64,000 nt of DNA from Nissolia schottii. Taxonomy: Eukaryota; Streptophyta; Magnoliopsida; Fabales; Fabaceae. Each line of letters starts with the position of its first letter. The first letter of the stretch is position 1. Positions 24,362 to 35,822 of this stretch are shown one piece after another. The translations under genes and the position numbers were made by a program. The stretch covers positions 61,568 through 125,567 of the forward strand of contig QANU01100624.1 of assembly GCA_003254905.1 (NCBI GenBank), in the 5' to 3' direction. The notes beneath the pieces are model-generated. The model saw nothing but the letters and a program-made list of their open reading frames with translations. It searched no databases and had not been told where the DNA came from.

Positions 24362-25473
24362 CTAGTGTGTCAGTTAGTTGGAGGACAAATGTTCTGTTGG
24401 TGGCATCAGAAGGTGGTTTTTTAGGAACTTCCTACACATATATGATTATTGTTGGAACTCGGAAACTTAGTAGCCAGTGAATGCATATAATTCTCTCAGC
24501 ATTTGTATTTTTGTCTTGTTCATCTATCAGATCAGCACACGTTTTGTTCTTTCCTTTTGTTGTTTCTGCACTTAAAGAATGGATATATTCATCCAATGAT
24601 TATAACTTTTTGAATTGAAATTGATAAATCAGTTGCATTAGTTGAAAATCCCTGCACATCAAATCCAGGTTTTTTTTTTTTAATTGAATTTAATATGGAT
24701 CAGTCTCTTTATCAGGATTCTGTGGGACTGGTTTGATGATGGTGCCAAATAGTAAGCAAGGTAATTAATTTTGAAAGTTTAGGAAAAATTAGTCATTAAT
24801 TGGTTCAAAAGGTGGGTAAAGAGTAATCATTTTAGTGACATCACTCACTACTTGACTTGAGAAGGGTTTACCTGTTCTTAAACTTCAAAGATTTTTACTA
24901 AGAATTTATTTTTGTAGTAATTTTTTCTAAAAAAATATGTTCTGCTATTCCTCTGACAATACATCAAACCCATGGATGACATGCATAGATTTATGAACTT
25001 AGACTTAATGTGTTCTCATAAAATGACATGCATAGATTTTTCCTGTTTTTGCCTTTAAAAAAAAGCAGAGAATCCATTATATATAACTCATAATTAAGTC
25101 CAAAAGGTCTTAGCTGTTGTCAACCAAACATGAAAAAGAAAGGCCTAATTGATGAGACAAGAAAAAATACCAATCTTCAAGAAAAGGCATCGGATTAACA
25201 GCATGTGAAGCGTACATACAACCCTCAACATTTTCCAAACATATAGTAGAATATGAATCCAATATAGGGGAAATAATAATAATAATAATAATATCTGTCA
25301 AATATGCCTTTCGGTAAAAATAAAGGCATCAGATGCTGCTGCTGCAAAATCTCTCCATATGTAAATTGGACAGTTCAGTTTATTCCGTTTGCAATTTGGT
25401 TGTAACAGATATAGATTATATGCTCAATTTTTCATCTATAAATGGATGTACCTAGTAGAGTGTTATTATACCT
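24362..25473. other. Intergenic, no gene seen
   Basis: 3' flank of the ABCG21-like gene, including poly(T) and (ATA)n tracts (~25273-25292). No supported gene. Confidence 0.5.
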
Positions 25474-25546
25474 ATGGCAAGTAAACTAGGTGAAGAACTC
25501 TTTTTCGTAGAAGAGTATATAATTTGTACTGTAAAAATGGTATCAG

Positions 25547-25863
25547 TCAAAATTGAGAAAAAGTGTTGACAAACCTGCTGCTGCCTCTGCCTCTCAGCTG
25601 CCATCATCAGGGCAGGTCAAGAAAGAGGCTGCTGCCAAGGCTAGTGGGACCACTCCCAAAGCCTCCAAGCCAGCTCCAAAGAAAACTACTAAGAAGAAGG
25701 TACGCATGCATGCATATAAACCACATAAAATGTTCATTTCAGTACATATTATTTCTGACTTTAGAAAAGCTGCTATTCATGGATATATGTTCAATTTGTG
25801 CCAATATTGATCAAATAATCTTTTGATGGTTGGTTGTTAATTCAGGGAAGCAGCAATAAATAA
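25547..25863 (+). pseudogene. Small Lys/Ala-rich protein, copy 1 (start not resolved)
   Basis: An open segment at 25547-25699 encodes about 50 residues dominated by Lys, Ala, Ser and Pro (for example DKPAAASASQLPSSGQVKKE and KPAPKKTTKKK). It ends at a canonical donor, AAG|GTACGC. An in-phase second exon at 25846-25863 adds GSSNK and a stop. No in-frame ATG precedes the first exon. ATGs at 25474 (MASKL...) and 25537 lie in another frame and reach a TGA at 25567. I tried splice junctions joining the MASKL start to this frame and none fit. Either an upstream exon is missed or the copy is broken. The related sequence at 27250-27634 shows that this is a repeated gene, not random DNA. The family is not recognised; the basic composition would suit nucleic-acid binding, but that is only inference. 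Confidence 0.4.
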
Positions 25864-27249
25864 ACTGAAGATTATATATGTGAAGAGTCCATAAGGATAT
25901 ATACTACTGTCATATGGTGCTCTTCCCATATGAAGTTAATGAGTAGGCAGTAGTACTGTGCCGCTTCCCTTCAGTTGCTTCATCACCATGTATCTTGCCA
26001 GCTTGGCCTAATAAATAAATAAAAGATACTTACATTTTATGATGACGATGATGATTGTTCACATTAGTATCTGAATATTCCATCTTTGGTATGAAACGAA
26101 CCTATGATTCAACTTCGAGGACTTGGAGTACTAGCCGCACACATTTGTCTAATGATAGGAATGAAACAAAGCTATGGTGCTATGTTATGGAGCACAGTGC
26201 TAGCTATCTATATATATTGTGTACAACAGACAACAGATAAAAATAGAATGATGGTAATAAATGCACCAAAATTGATCTACAAATCTTTAATTTTACTTCT
26301 GTAGGAAAAGTTGAACACGCCTAAATTAAATTGGAAGTTACAAGTACCAAGTGGCTAGACATGAGTTCATATGGGAATGCATGAAAGGGAATGAGATTTT
26401 ACATGGAGTTTTTTTTAATATTGTATTAGAGACTTCTTGTCCATCTAAAATTAGAGACATGTGATTTGTAAGATGAGAAACAAATGAAATGTAAGTAGTT
26501 ATGGACACCAAAAAATAATTGAATGAGGTTCATTTTTATTTCTTTCTTTCTTAAGAAATAGATTCTACTCAATTGCGTTTTGATATCATGTTCATATAGA
26601 TTCCTCCGTATGCAAATAACATATACGATATACGGTGTTTTATCTTTTATCATTATATATATATAGTGCTATACTATATCGGATTTGGATTTTCTAAAAC
26701 ATATATCATTTTGGACTCATTTTTTGGTTATATATTTTGGATATTCATGAATTGAGAGACTAAAATGAGTTAATGTTTTTTAACGCTATCCTTTTGATCC
26801 AAAGCCCAATAAATAATAATCTCATCAAAGTCCAACACTCCCGTGCCAACCTAAAACAAAAAAACAACATTCTCTAACATTGCCGATTACAATTTTTTAT
26901 AGCGCCTAGCTAGTTTAATCCTATCATCACAGATACCTACTTTTGCAAGTTTTGATCAAAGATAGTAATGCATATATGTCAATAAAATTATTTACTGATC
27001 CAGCATCGGATGCTAAAGTTCTTGCAAGTGATCTCCATGCCATTTATTCCATCCCATCAACTCTCAACCATTAAATTCACCATCATCAATTGTAACTTGG
27101 GATTTGAGTTCGCCTCCCAATTGGCAATTGCCACTATGCCTAGCTACTGGACTATAGACTCTTATAAAAAAGCTCTGTGTTTGATAGCTTGTATAAACAA
27201 GAGCAACAAAGCAATTTACGCATATAAGATATTTTGACCAATTAATAAT
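25864..27249. other. Spacer between the two Lys-rich copies
   Basis: AT-rich with short TA and CTTT tracts. The open frames here have no family features. Confidence 0.5.
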
Positions 27250-27634
27250 ATGGCATCCTACCTTGAAGGCTGACAAACTCGTTGGCACCAAACTTTTTGG
27301 GCAGGCCAAGAAAGAAGCTACCCCTAAAGCTAGTGAAGGAGCATCCAAGGGTACAACTTCAAAGTCAGCACCAATGAAATTAAGTCCAAAGAATCTAAGA
27401 AAAAGGCATATCTTCTCATGGAAACTGGTGGTAATATAATTCATTCGTAGCTAGTAGTAGTAGTAGCACAGGGACATTGAGATTTTATTGCATGTATATG
27501 AGTGCTACATGTTTATGGTGGGTTTAATGATGACTATGTTATTACGTGCAATTGAATTATATAACTAAATGAAGCTTTTGGTGTTTGGTTTGTGTGCATA
27601 GGGAAAGGGAGGCAAGCCAGCTGCAAGGCACTAG
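27250..27634 (+). pseudogene. Small Lys/Ala-rich protein, copy 2 (frameshifted)
   Basis: The segment encoding ADKLVGTKLFGQAKKEATPK with following Ser/Lys-rich residues parallels copy 1 (DKPAAA...GQVKKEAAAKAS). The ATG at 27250 starts MASYLEG and then meets TGA. The downstream frame is displaced from the ATG by the same 1-base offset as in copy 1. A second frame change is needed near 27375 to continue into the KSKESKKK segment. The exon end at 27405 is followed by GC rather than GT. The last exon at 27602-27634 (GKGGKPAARH, stop TAG) keeps the same phase as in copy 1. Two frame breaks make an inactive duplicate the best reading, though an unusual GC-AG intron is possible. Confidence 0.45.
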
Positions 27635-28625
27635 CCAATAGTAGCTTTATAGGCCGAAGGCTTGTGACCCGAAGGCTTGTGACAAAGAGATATTAGCCAA
27701 ACCAATGTATATTGGATGTAACCATGCAAGCTTGTACCTTATTTTCATGTTATAGCCAAGGGATAATCCTCGCCTCCTTCTATATCATCAGTTTGCTCTA
27801 AGCTTGAAGATATAATCGAAGTAATTTTTTTTCATATTTTAGAATATGCACAATTTCTAGTCTCAACTTTATTGAGATGTTCTTCATTAAAATTTGGTAG
27901 TTTTTGTTGATTTGATCCTTGAAATATCATTATCATCAATTTGATCCTTAACGTGTCTATCCATGATTATATTACAGGTCTTACTTATGACAACTATGCT
28001 ATCAAAGTGTAGTAATTTTTTTGTCATGTTAAAGTCTGATTCTTTCATTTTACATGATCTTTTGAATTTATTTGTATGTTAATTTTTTATGTTTTTATTG
28101 AGAGGTCAACACATAAAAGAGATAACATAAAAAAAAAAAACGAATTATAAGAAGGATACATTTCCCAAAAGACAATCATATCAAAGTAAAGCAGTTAGAG
28201 TAGATAACTTAAAGCGAGCTGTGGTAGTCATCAATTTTTAAATAAAGTGACAATGTTACGAGTCTTACCTTAGTGATTTATGTCCTTAAAGTGATACCTA
28301 ACTTAGGCCACTCTCTCATCTAATAGTCTAAATTGGGGTCTCTACGAAAGAGTTTGATTTACTCTTGTGCGTAGCGTTTGGGCTTTCATATAAAAGGGCA
28401 ACTGTGGACTGAAGGAGTGGGCTTAAAATCAAAAAGCCTATTGACCAATAAAAAATAGAAAACTAATTATCTAGAATGTGAGCTCTAATTTTCAATGAGA
28501 TCCCCTCTTATTAGAATCTTCATACCGTTTAGAAGCCTTCTCCAAGGCCTTGGCAAAGAGCAATTTACGTTGGAAGAGAAAATTTGAAACATTCATCCAA
28601 TTTGGTGCATAAACATTCATTCAAA
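27635..28625. other. Intergenic, no gene seen
   Basis: Possible 3' UTR of the Lys-rich copy followed by AT-rich sequence. It contains TTTGATCCTTGAAATATCA-type phrases common in old plant transposon remnants, but no border could be set. Confidence 0.45.
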
Positions 28626-28633
28626 GTATTTGG

Positions 28634-29203
28634 CATGATTATTAAACTCTCGAGTTAACTCGTAAACTCTTACGAGTTTACGATTTTACTAAACAAAATG
28701 AGTTAACACTCATGTAAACTCTTTTTTGGTAAACTTGTACGAGTTTAAGTAAACTCTCGATTTTACTAGCGAGTTTACAAGTTAAAATCTACTTACGAGT
28801 TTATGAGTTTACCTCAAGATATATAAATTTGGTAACTTTTTTAGATACATAGTTGATTTTGTGTGTATTATATAATATATATTGAGTTTACTAAGCCAAT
28901 TTTATATATTTATCATAATTAAGCCATGTTTTATCAAACTATAAAGTAATACATGTACAGAATAAAGTATGATATAACTAAGTGTCATGCATTAAAGTAT
29001 ATTTTATGATATTTTTTCATTTATTTTATTTTAAAGTTAACATTATTAAATGTCAATTATGAATACAAAATTTAATCATGTTTAGTTTCTAATTATATTG
29101 CTTATAACATATATTTTTTACACATGTAAACTCTTACGAGTTTACAATTTGAGTTTACTAAACCTTCACGAGTTTATTTAAACTCTCGAACTTGACAACC
29201 TTG
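28634..29203. mobile_element. hAT-like non-autonomous element rich in TAAACTC palindromes
   Basis: A 570-bp AT-rich element flanked by a perfect 8-bp direct repeat, GTATTTGG (28626-28633 and 29204-29211), the duplication size of hAT transposons. The left end starts CATGATTATTAAACTCTCGA. The complement of the right end starts CAAGGTTGTCAAGTTCGAGA, so the termini are imperfectly inverted. Near both ends there are many copies of GTAAACTC or GAGTTTAC, several arranged as near-palindromes such as GTAAACTCTTACGAGTTTAC (28661 and 29126). The interior (28820-29110) is non-coding. Clustered subterminal motifs are the usual transposase-binding sites of this superfamily. Confidence 0.75.
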
Positions 29204-29211
29204 GTATTTGG

Positions 29212-30653
29212 TATTTTCACCTTTGAAATTAGGGCATGAAAGTAGCCCCCATATACACTAGCCTAGGTTAGCTTTTAATTATTGGTGGTTGCTTAAATAT
29301 CTCATAGGGTAAATATTTCATGCTACTTAATTCACCAACTTTTTATAATTTTATAATTAAATTCATCAAATTTTGTTATCATTTCATGTTCTATACAATT
29401 ATAATAAATTTTTTTATTAGTCAAATCATTGAAAGAGTTAACTAATAAGAGATTTAGAAATTTGTGGACCATTTGAGCTTACGATGCACCTCTCTATAAA
29501 TATTGTATTGAAAAATATTAATTTATCACATAGATCATATAATCCATTAATACGTCTTATTAGATTATGAAATGATAATAAAATTGAATGAATTTAGTTA
29601 GAAAAATTATTGAAAATGGATAAATTAAGTAATGAGGGTTATATTTATGAGTTTAATTAATTGTTATTCATTGAGTTTTACACTGTCATCTAATAAAATC
29701 ATTTTATATACATGACTTTTTAAAAAGTGAGTGAAATAGCCAATTATTTTTATTTATGTAACAAAATGTGATTGTATGACAATGTAAAAAAAACTATACT
29801 GCCAGTGAACAGTAATTACACTCTATATTTATATACAAGTTCATGGAAAATAATGGAAAAATTGAGAATGCGAAAGAAAAAAAAAATTGAGATAAAAGAG
29901 GATTATTGGCGTCTATTTCTGGGTCAGCAAAATACTAGCTGCAATAATCTGTAGCGTCATGATGAAAGAATGAACATTCTGAATTGAATACCATTCTCCC
30001 ATTCTGATAACGGTGGCCGATGACCTCCAAATTCTCATCATTTCCTCTTCCCATTGGATAAGGAATGACACTTGCTAGAACCAAACCTCCGCGAGAAATT
30101 TGTCACAAAATTAATGTATCATCTTTAGATACATATGATAAAAATAAATCTCACTTTTTAATTAATTAGAACCCTAAAATAAGAATAATAAAAATCACTT
30201 TATTATGTGTATGCAGCTAAACAAGAATAATTACAAGAATTTCTCAACCTTTACTACAAGTGTCCATCCGATAGATTTTCCCATGGCTTGTACAAGAAAA
30301 AATCATGCGTATCTAAATCATATAAGTATAGTTAAATAGTGCAATGATAGCTACTCTTGCAAAAATTCGCAATCGTGTGATACATAACAGCTTTTGGAGT
30401 CTGATTAGACCAACGCGAATCTAAAAATTATTCAATTTGAAAATCCTTAACTTAAGAATAAGAGATTTAAATTAAATTAAATAAGCGTTGTTATCATTGA
30501 TATGATATTATTATTATTACTGAAATTATTATTGCACCGTTTTAGTAACAAAGTTGGAGATTCGAATAGAGAGGATAGCACATAGTGACAAAAAATTGAC
30601 AAGTGTCCTACCACCTGTAAGCGAGAGGCACAGATGCAGGGCGTTGTTGGTTG
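29212..30653. other. Intergenic and upstream region of the AWPM-19 gene
   Basis: AT-rich, with no open frame of interest. It includes the distal promoter of the gene at 30774. Confidence 0.5.
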
Positions 30654-30662
30654 CCACGTGTC
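30654..30662 (+). promoter_or_regulatory. ABRE / G-box in the AWPM-19 promoter
   Basis: CCACGTGTC contains the palindromic CACGTG core and the ACGTGTC form bound by ABF/AREB-type bZIP factors. It lies about 25 bases upstream of the TATA box. AWPM-19 genes are known as ABA- and stress-induced, so the site fits the family. Confidence 0.55.
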
Positions 30663-30685
30663 TCCAATGCACCATTTGGTTCGTC

Positions 30686-30692
30686 TATATAT
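30686..30692 (+). promoter_or_regulatory. TATA box of the AWPM-19 gene
   Basis: TATATAT lies 82-88 bases upstream of the ATG at 30774. The predicted transcription start is near 30718, giving a leader of about 55 bases. Confidence 0.5.
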
Positions 30693-30773
30693 GGGTTCAT
30701 AATGCCACCTCCAAAAACAGCGTGTGAAGCTAGCGAAAGAAAGAAAGTAAGTCGGTGCAAGAGACTTTTGAGT

Positions 30774-31512
30774 ATGGCTACGGTGGGAAGGAATGTGGCA
30801 GCTCCTCTGCTGTTTCTGAACTTGGTCATGTATTTGATTGTTCTTGGCTTTGCTAGTTGGTGCCTCAACAGGTTCATCAATGGCCAAACTCATCACCCCA
30901 GTAAGTTCCTGATCTGTATTCATTACTTGTTACAAATTAAGACATCTATCTAAATTAATAAATAATAGGTTGATTTGAATGTATCATGAATAACCAGGCT
31001 TTGGTGGGAACGGTGCCACCATGTTCTTCTTGACCTTCTCCATACTAGCAGCTGTTCTTGGCGTAGTGTCCAAATTCATAGGCGGCAACCACATGAGGAC
31101 TTGGAGGAGTGACAGCCTGGCATCAGCTGGAGCCACCTCACTCATTGCTTGGGCCGTCACGGCTCTGGCCTTTGGGTAAGTAATTAAACACTCCGAAAAA
31201 CCAGACATATGCACTTACGTACGTACGGATTAAAACTGATCTTTTTTCCTTTTTTATTTTGGGGGGAGGAACAGGCTGGCTTGCAAGCAGATCAACGTAG
31301 GAGGGCATAGAGGGTGGAGATTGAGGGTAGTGGAGGCCTTCATAATAATCCTCACCTTCACGCAGCTTCTGTACCTCTTGCTCATCCATGCTGGTTTATT
31401 CAGCAGCAGATATGGCCCTGGATACCGTGACACTGACTATGGCGTCGGAGCTGCTACGGGAGACCCTATGCACAAGCCTGCAGCTGTTCCCGCTACCGGC
31501 ACTCGTGTCTGA
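30774..31512 (+). CDS. AWPM-19-like membrane protein (PM19 family)
   Basis: Three exons, 30774-30900, 30998-31175 and 31275-31512, with GT-AG borders and continuous phase, give 180 residues. This is the usual length for the family. The start MATVGRNVAAPLLFLNLVMY is typical of AWPM-19 proteins. Four hydrophobic segments are visible: ~residues 8-34, ~48-72, ~80-105 and ~115-140. The motif FIGGNHMRTWRSDSLASA lies between the second and third. The tail is hydrophilic, Gly/Pro-rich and ends ATGTRV. Members are small plasma-membrane proteins that accumulate under ABA, cold or drying and in seeds; some have been linked to ABA uptake or stress tolerance. The upstream ABRE and TATA box agree with that. 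Which paralogue this is cannot be decided here. Confidence 0.93.
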
Positions 31513-33055
31513 TCTTATTATAATATTATTATAATAGTCCTTTAACTCCCCTTGTTTAATCTGTCTTTTAAGTCAGTACGCAACTCCTTTTTCTCTTTTC
31601 GGTTTTTTTTTTGGTCCTTTTTTTTCTTTTCTTTTTTTGGTGATGATGGCTTTAGAGGGGGGGTTGTTTGTTCCATGTGAACAATCACTATATGTAGCGT
31701 AGCATTGTGTATATGCATGAATGGCTCCAATTGGCTTTTGTACTTTTATCTTAATTTCTTCCTTCTTTCTCTATAAGTATGTTCTATGTTTTCTAAGCAT
31801 ATTGCAGAATAAAGTGACCAATTAGATGCTTTAGAATTTCGATTTTTGATACCTGCACCATGTTTGCTTTCAATATGTACCATTTATTACGAGATCTATT
31901 AAATACTCTGTCTAATACAATAATAAAAAACAAATTATCTGCAATTCTGAACAATGACTGACTGTGGCTTTCATCATGTGACCAAGCACCAGGTTTTATT
32001 TTTGGGGGGTATTTTTGTCACTAACACGCAGAAGAGGAATTTTGGCTTTATGCGTTCTGTACTGTAGAGATAACAATATGCAATTGACAAGTAATTGAAA
32101 TATTGAATAGTATGGTCCTTTGAGACAGTAAGTAAGGTGCACTGGATAAATTTTTTGAGATTTAGTTTAAGTTTTTAAGAGTCATTTTTTTGTCAAACAT
32201 ATTAATATTTGATTTTAAATTTAATTATATTATATTATAAATGATTTGATTTTAGTGTTGGTTAATTATCATTTGACTCTAATTGAGATTGTGTGTAAGT
32301 CATGATTTGAGAGTAAATATGGGTTAAATAGTGAGTTATAAGTCAATTTGACCTAATTATAAATCAAGTTAGTTTATTTTATTTATATGATATTATTAAT
32401 GAGACAATCTATTAGTTGCATCAATTATTAATGAAGTTTTACTAATGATAAAGACTAAAGCTAAATATTGTATTATGTTTCAACAAAAATTTTAAAAAAA
32501 TATTTTATATTTCAATCAAAATTCAACTTTTAATTTCTCCCATTGATCGGCATGTTTAAGAGATGAGAGTTTTAGTCTTATAAAAGTTTGTTGGTGGTTT
32601 AGGTAAATTTTGTTAATATTTTAAAAAATTACATTTAACAAGGTTAGAACCTCATGTATATTATTCAAACTCTTCACCGCCACATTAATCTTAGTGACTT
32701 ATCTCATTAAGTAAATATTATTATCTCTTACTATTTGTTTTTTTGGAAAAATTTTAGAATTGAATTTATTGAATTTCATCATTTCATATTTTATATGATC
32801 TTAAAAAAATTTGATTAATCAATCATTGAAATAACCAATTTATAAATGTGAGTTAATTAACTGTAATTGGTTGTAATTGTCAAAAATCAGAATTGATCGT
32901 TATCATTTTAGTTATTGATCAAATTGAAAGTGAAAACGACGAAGATGAAAAAGAGAAAGGGCCAAAATGAATACAATTTAAAAGATAAAGGATAAAATTA
33001 AATTTTTTTTAAAACTAAATTGAACAAATAAATATATCTAGAGCACAAAAAAATA
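31513..33055. other. 3' flank of the AWPM-19 gene and intergenic DNA
   Basis: The first ~350 bases include T-rich sequence and likely poly(A) signals (AATAAA near 31809). The rest is AT-rich and without a gene. Confidence 0.5.
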
Positions 33056-33148
33056 TACTCCCTCCATTTTGTTATATCGGTCTTCTTTTGAGTTTTTAAA
33101 TTTTTTTATAATATCAATTCATTTATAATATGTATTTTGCTAACAAGT

Positions 33149-34832
33149 TGTCATGCCCCGAACTCAGCGTGACCGCACATAGGAATATTTTCTCTATAAA
33201 AGTTCTATCATGACTTAACTACTTAACATGCAATTTATTTAATAAATGTTTCACATAAAGTCTAAATTACATTTGAACTAATAATAATAATAATAATAAC
33301 AATAATACTGATAATAAAAGAAGTAAATTGTTTAATATTGTATGATCTTGCGTGAGCTATCTAGAGCATCCTAATAAATAACATAACGGGTAGACCCCCA
33401 CTGCAAAGCGAAGGTCACAAATGACGTTAGACTTCACTGCTACTAAACGAGGGGCACGTTATCACAATCATCAATTATATCTTAAAACAATATGACAAAG
33501 GGGTGAGTTGTCAACTCAGTGGTGGGTGCCTCAGTATCATTCACATAACATGTACTAGTCATATGATATAAATATTCTCGAAATACTGATAACTAAGTAT
33601 GATACTGTTATGTAAGACTATCTGCCTCCAACTAAGGGGTCAAGGAGAGACGAGTTTCAATCCTCGGTCAATGAGGAACAAGTCCAACCTTGTTTCATCA
33701 GGACAACTCCTTGCGACATTGAAGAGTGGGTACACTAAACTCATAAGGTATACTGAGATCACCGTGGGTACGTTGAACCCATATGTAGGTCGACTCACCG
33801 AGTACGTTGAACTCGTGTCAATAACTGGATTATATTAATTACTAATGTTGATGAAATGTAAGTCTACTATCCTAATGTTCTCATGCATAACTGATTATGA
33901 TACTTTAATTATCATGGGTAGTTTAACTATAGTTTAATACTATTAATAATTACCAACATATTATGTCCTAAGTCTACTTATTATGGAAAGTCTAATATCA
34001 TACTGTCATATCATATACAAGTCCCTACTTAAGCCTAAACATACAAATTCTAAGCATATAAGCACATATTTAATTTAACACTAAATATCATAGGCAAGTC
34101 TCTACTTAAGCCTAAACATGCATTTGCTAAGCATATAATTAATTTAATGTTGAATAAATAAATAAATAAATAAATAAGCATGCAAGCACAACTGACTTGA
34201 TTGACGGACTGCTACTGTGGCACATTGTCGACGCATCGGGACCTCCACTCACCTGGAATGACTTGGAACTGAGCTACACTAACATTGGAAGCTTCGAGCG
34301 GCGTAGCGTTGGCACCTAAATTGGCCAACAAACATCACACTATAAGAAAAAAAAACTCATAACTGAAAGAATACTACTACTACAGGGTGTCGCCATAGCG
34401 AACTGACATCGCGATAGCAAACTGACAACATCACGGCAGTCGTCGTGGACCGCCACAGCTTTACCACTACCAAAGTAATAGTGCCGGGGCCTACTACCCT
34501 AAGTCACCCTAAAAAAACTAACTACCCACTCTAAGTGAAGACACTGCGTCCTCACAACAAAACTTGAGCAGAAAAAGTCTCAGCACTGGGTAGAACCTTA
34601 GAAGCTATGAAGGAATTAACAATTGTAGTTTTGCTCGAGGGTTTCTATTTATAGGAAGAGGAGGGTCTCCTTCCTCTTATGTTGCTGATGCGGCACTGGG
34701 ATTTCTAGAATCTCTGTGTCGTTGCAGCGCGCTTCTTCTGTGTTGCAAGAGCGCTACAACACATTGCTAGGCTTGTGTCGTTACAACGTGCTAGGAGCGT
34801 TATAATGCCCTTCCGAAAAACGAGTCGTCACA
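33149..34832 (-). mobile_element. Solo LTR of a large LTR retrotransposon, reverse orientation
   Basis: It begins TGTCATGCCCCGAACTC and ends GAGTCGTCACA (TG...CA). It is flanked by CAAGT on the left (33144-33148) and CAATT on the right (34833-34837), a near-perfect 5-bp duplication. It is clearly GC-richer than its surroundings in the right third. On the minus strand a TATA box, CTATAAATAG (complement of 34645-34654), precedes a T-rich start region, as in an LTR promoter. No polyprotein is present. The coding-like frame at 33599-33838 has no family match. Confidence 0.6.
34018..34138. repeat. 77-bp tandem duplication inside the solo LTR
   Basis: CAAGTCCCTACTTAAGCCTA at 34018 and CAAGTCTCTACTTAAGCCTA at 34095 each start a copy that continues AACAT(A/G)CA...CTAAGCATATAA. 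The spacing is 77 bases. Confidence 0.75.
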
Positions 34833-35207
34833 CAATTGTCCTAGGAGCACTTGTTAAGAATATATACATGTGTGTGTTAATTTTGTATTGAAATAAATGA
34901 AATTTGTATGTTTTTAATGATATTGGATGCTTAATTAACTTAACACTTACTATTTTAGCTTTTAGGACATTGGTTAACAAAACTCTTATAATTTATAGGT
35001 AACATTAATTACTTTATTTCATTTATACCCTTAATTGCAATTAGACATTTATTAGTATAATAAATGTGAGGAGAGTAATAATTTTTAATACCCTAAACTC
35101 GCATCATTTGATATATTTACCAAAATATTTTGTTTTTCTTGCTTTAATATATGTGTTGTTTGATTTTAGACAGATATACTGAAACGAAGGGAGTATTTTA
35201 GACTATA

Positions 35208-35490
35208 CTCCTTTCGGTCTATTTTAATTGTCACTTTAACTATTTTTTTGTTAAAATTATACGTTATTTTCACTTTTCAAAACAAAAATTATTGTTATGT
35301 TTACAATTGTATCCCTAATTTATTAAAATATTAAAAATAGTAACTTTTTAATATTATCTCTATCTCTCTTTATTATGAAATATTTTAATCAAATTAAATA
35401 AAAATATTTTAATAAATTTACTATTTAAATCTAATTTTGAATTCTTAAGATTCGTGCATTTGACTAATACTTAAAATGGAGCTAGAGGAG
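35208..35490. mobile_element. Stowaway-like MITE
   Basis: 283 bp between TA dinucleotides. The left end is CTCCTTTCGGTCTATTTTAA. The complement of the right end is CTCCTCTAGCTCCATTTTAA. It starts only 15 bases from the end of the preceding Stowaway-like element. Confidence 0.65.
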
Positions 35491-35550
35491 TATAAAATTA
35501 AACCTTTTAAGTTTTAAGAACACAAGATACTTTGAAAATGCTCTATTCTA

Positions 35551-35822
35551 CTCGATCCATCAACTTTTTGTTATTATTTTTCAAACAAAAAATTATCTAA
35601 TATTATTTATCACTTGATTAAATTAACAAGACATTAAATATAACTTTTACAAGTTTACTCTTATTATATGTTATATTCTTAATAACACTTAATTACTATA
35701 ACGTTAATTATTTAAGGTTAATTTTTTTATACACCCTGTACTTTTCCCATTTTAGTGTCATTAAATAATTTTTTAAACGGTATATTTTATTAAAAATAAT
35801 AACAAAAAGTAATTGGAGAGAG
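35551..35822. mobile_element. Stowaway-like MITE with long inverted termini
   Basis: 272 bp between TA dinucleotides. The termini share ACTTTTTGTTATTATTTTT in inverted orientation. The left end starts CTCGATCCATCA and the right complement starts CTCTCTCCAATT. It is the best-preserved terminal repeat of the cluster. Confidence 0.75.

Larger units (their letters stand above)
33058..35193. mobile_element. Stowaway-like element split by a solo LTR
   Basis: The left end, after TA, reads CTCCCTCCATTTTGTTATAT. The complement of the right end, before TA, reads CTCCCTTCGTTTCAGTATAT. Both continue to GTC, so the termini are well-matched Stowaway inverted repeats. Between them lies a 1684-bp foreign segment (33149-34832). 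Without it the element would be ~447 bp, long but acceptable for this group. The nested order shows that the MITE was already present when the LTR element arrived. Confidence 0.6.

Noticed and set aside
25474..25569. MASKL... open frame as the start of the Lys-rich gene
   Set aside because: It stops at TGA, and no GT-AG junction I could find connects it in phase to the Lys-rich exon. Kept only as a possibility in the notes.
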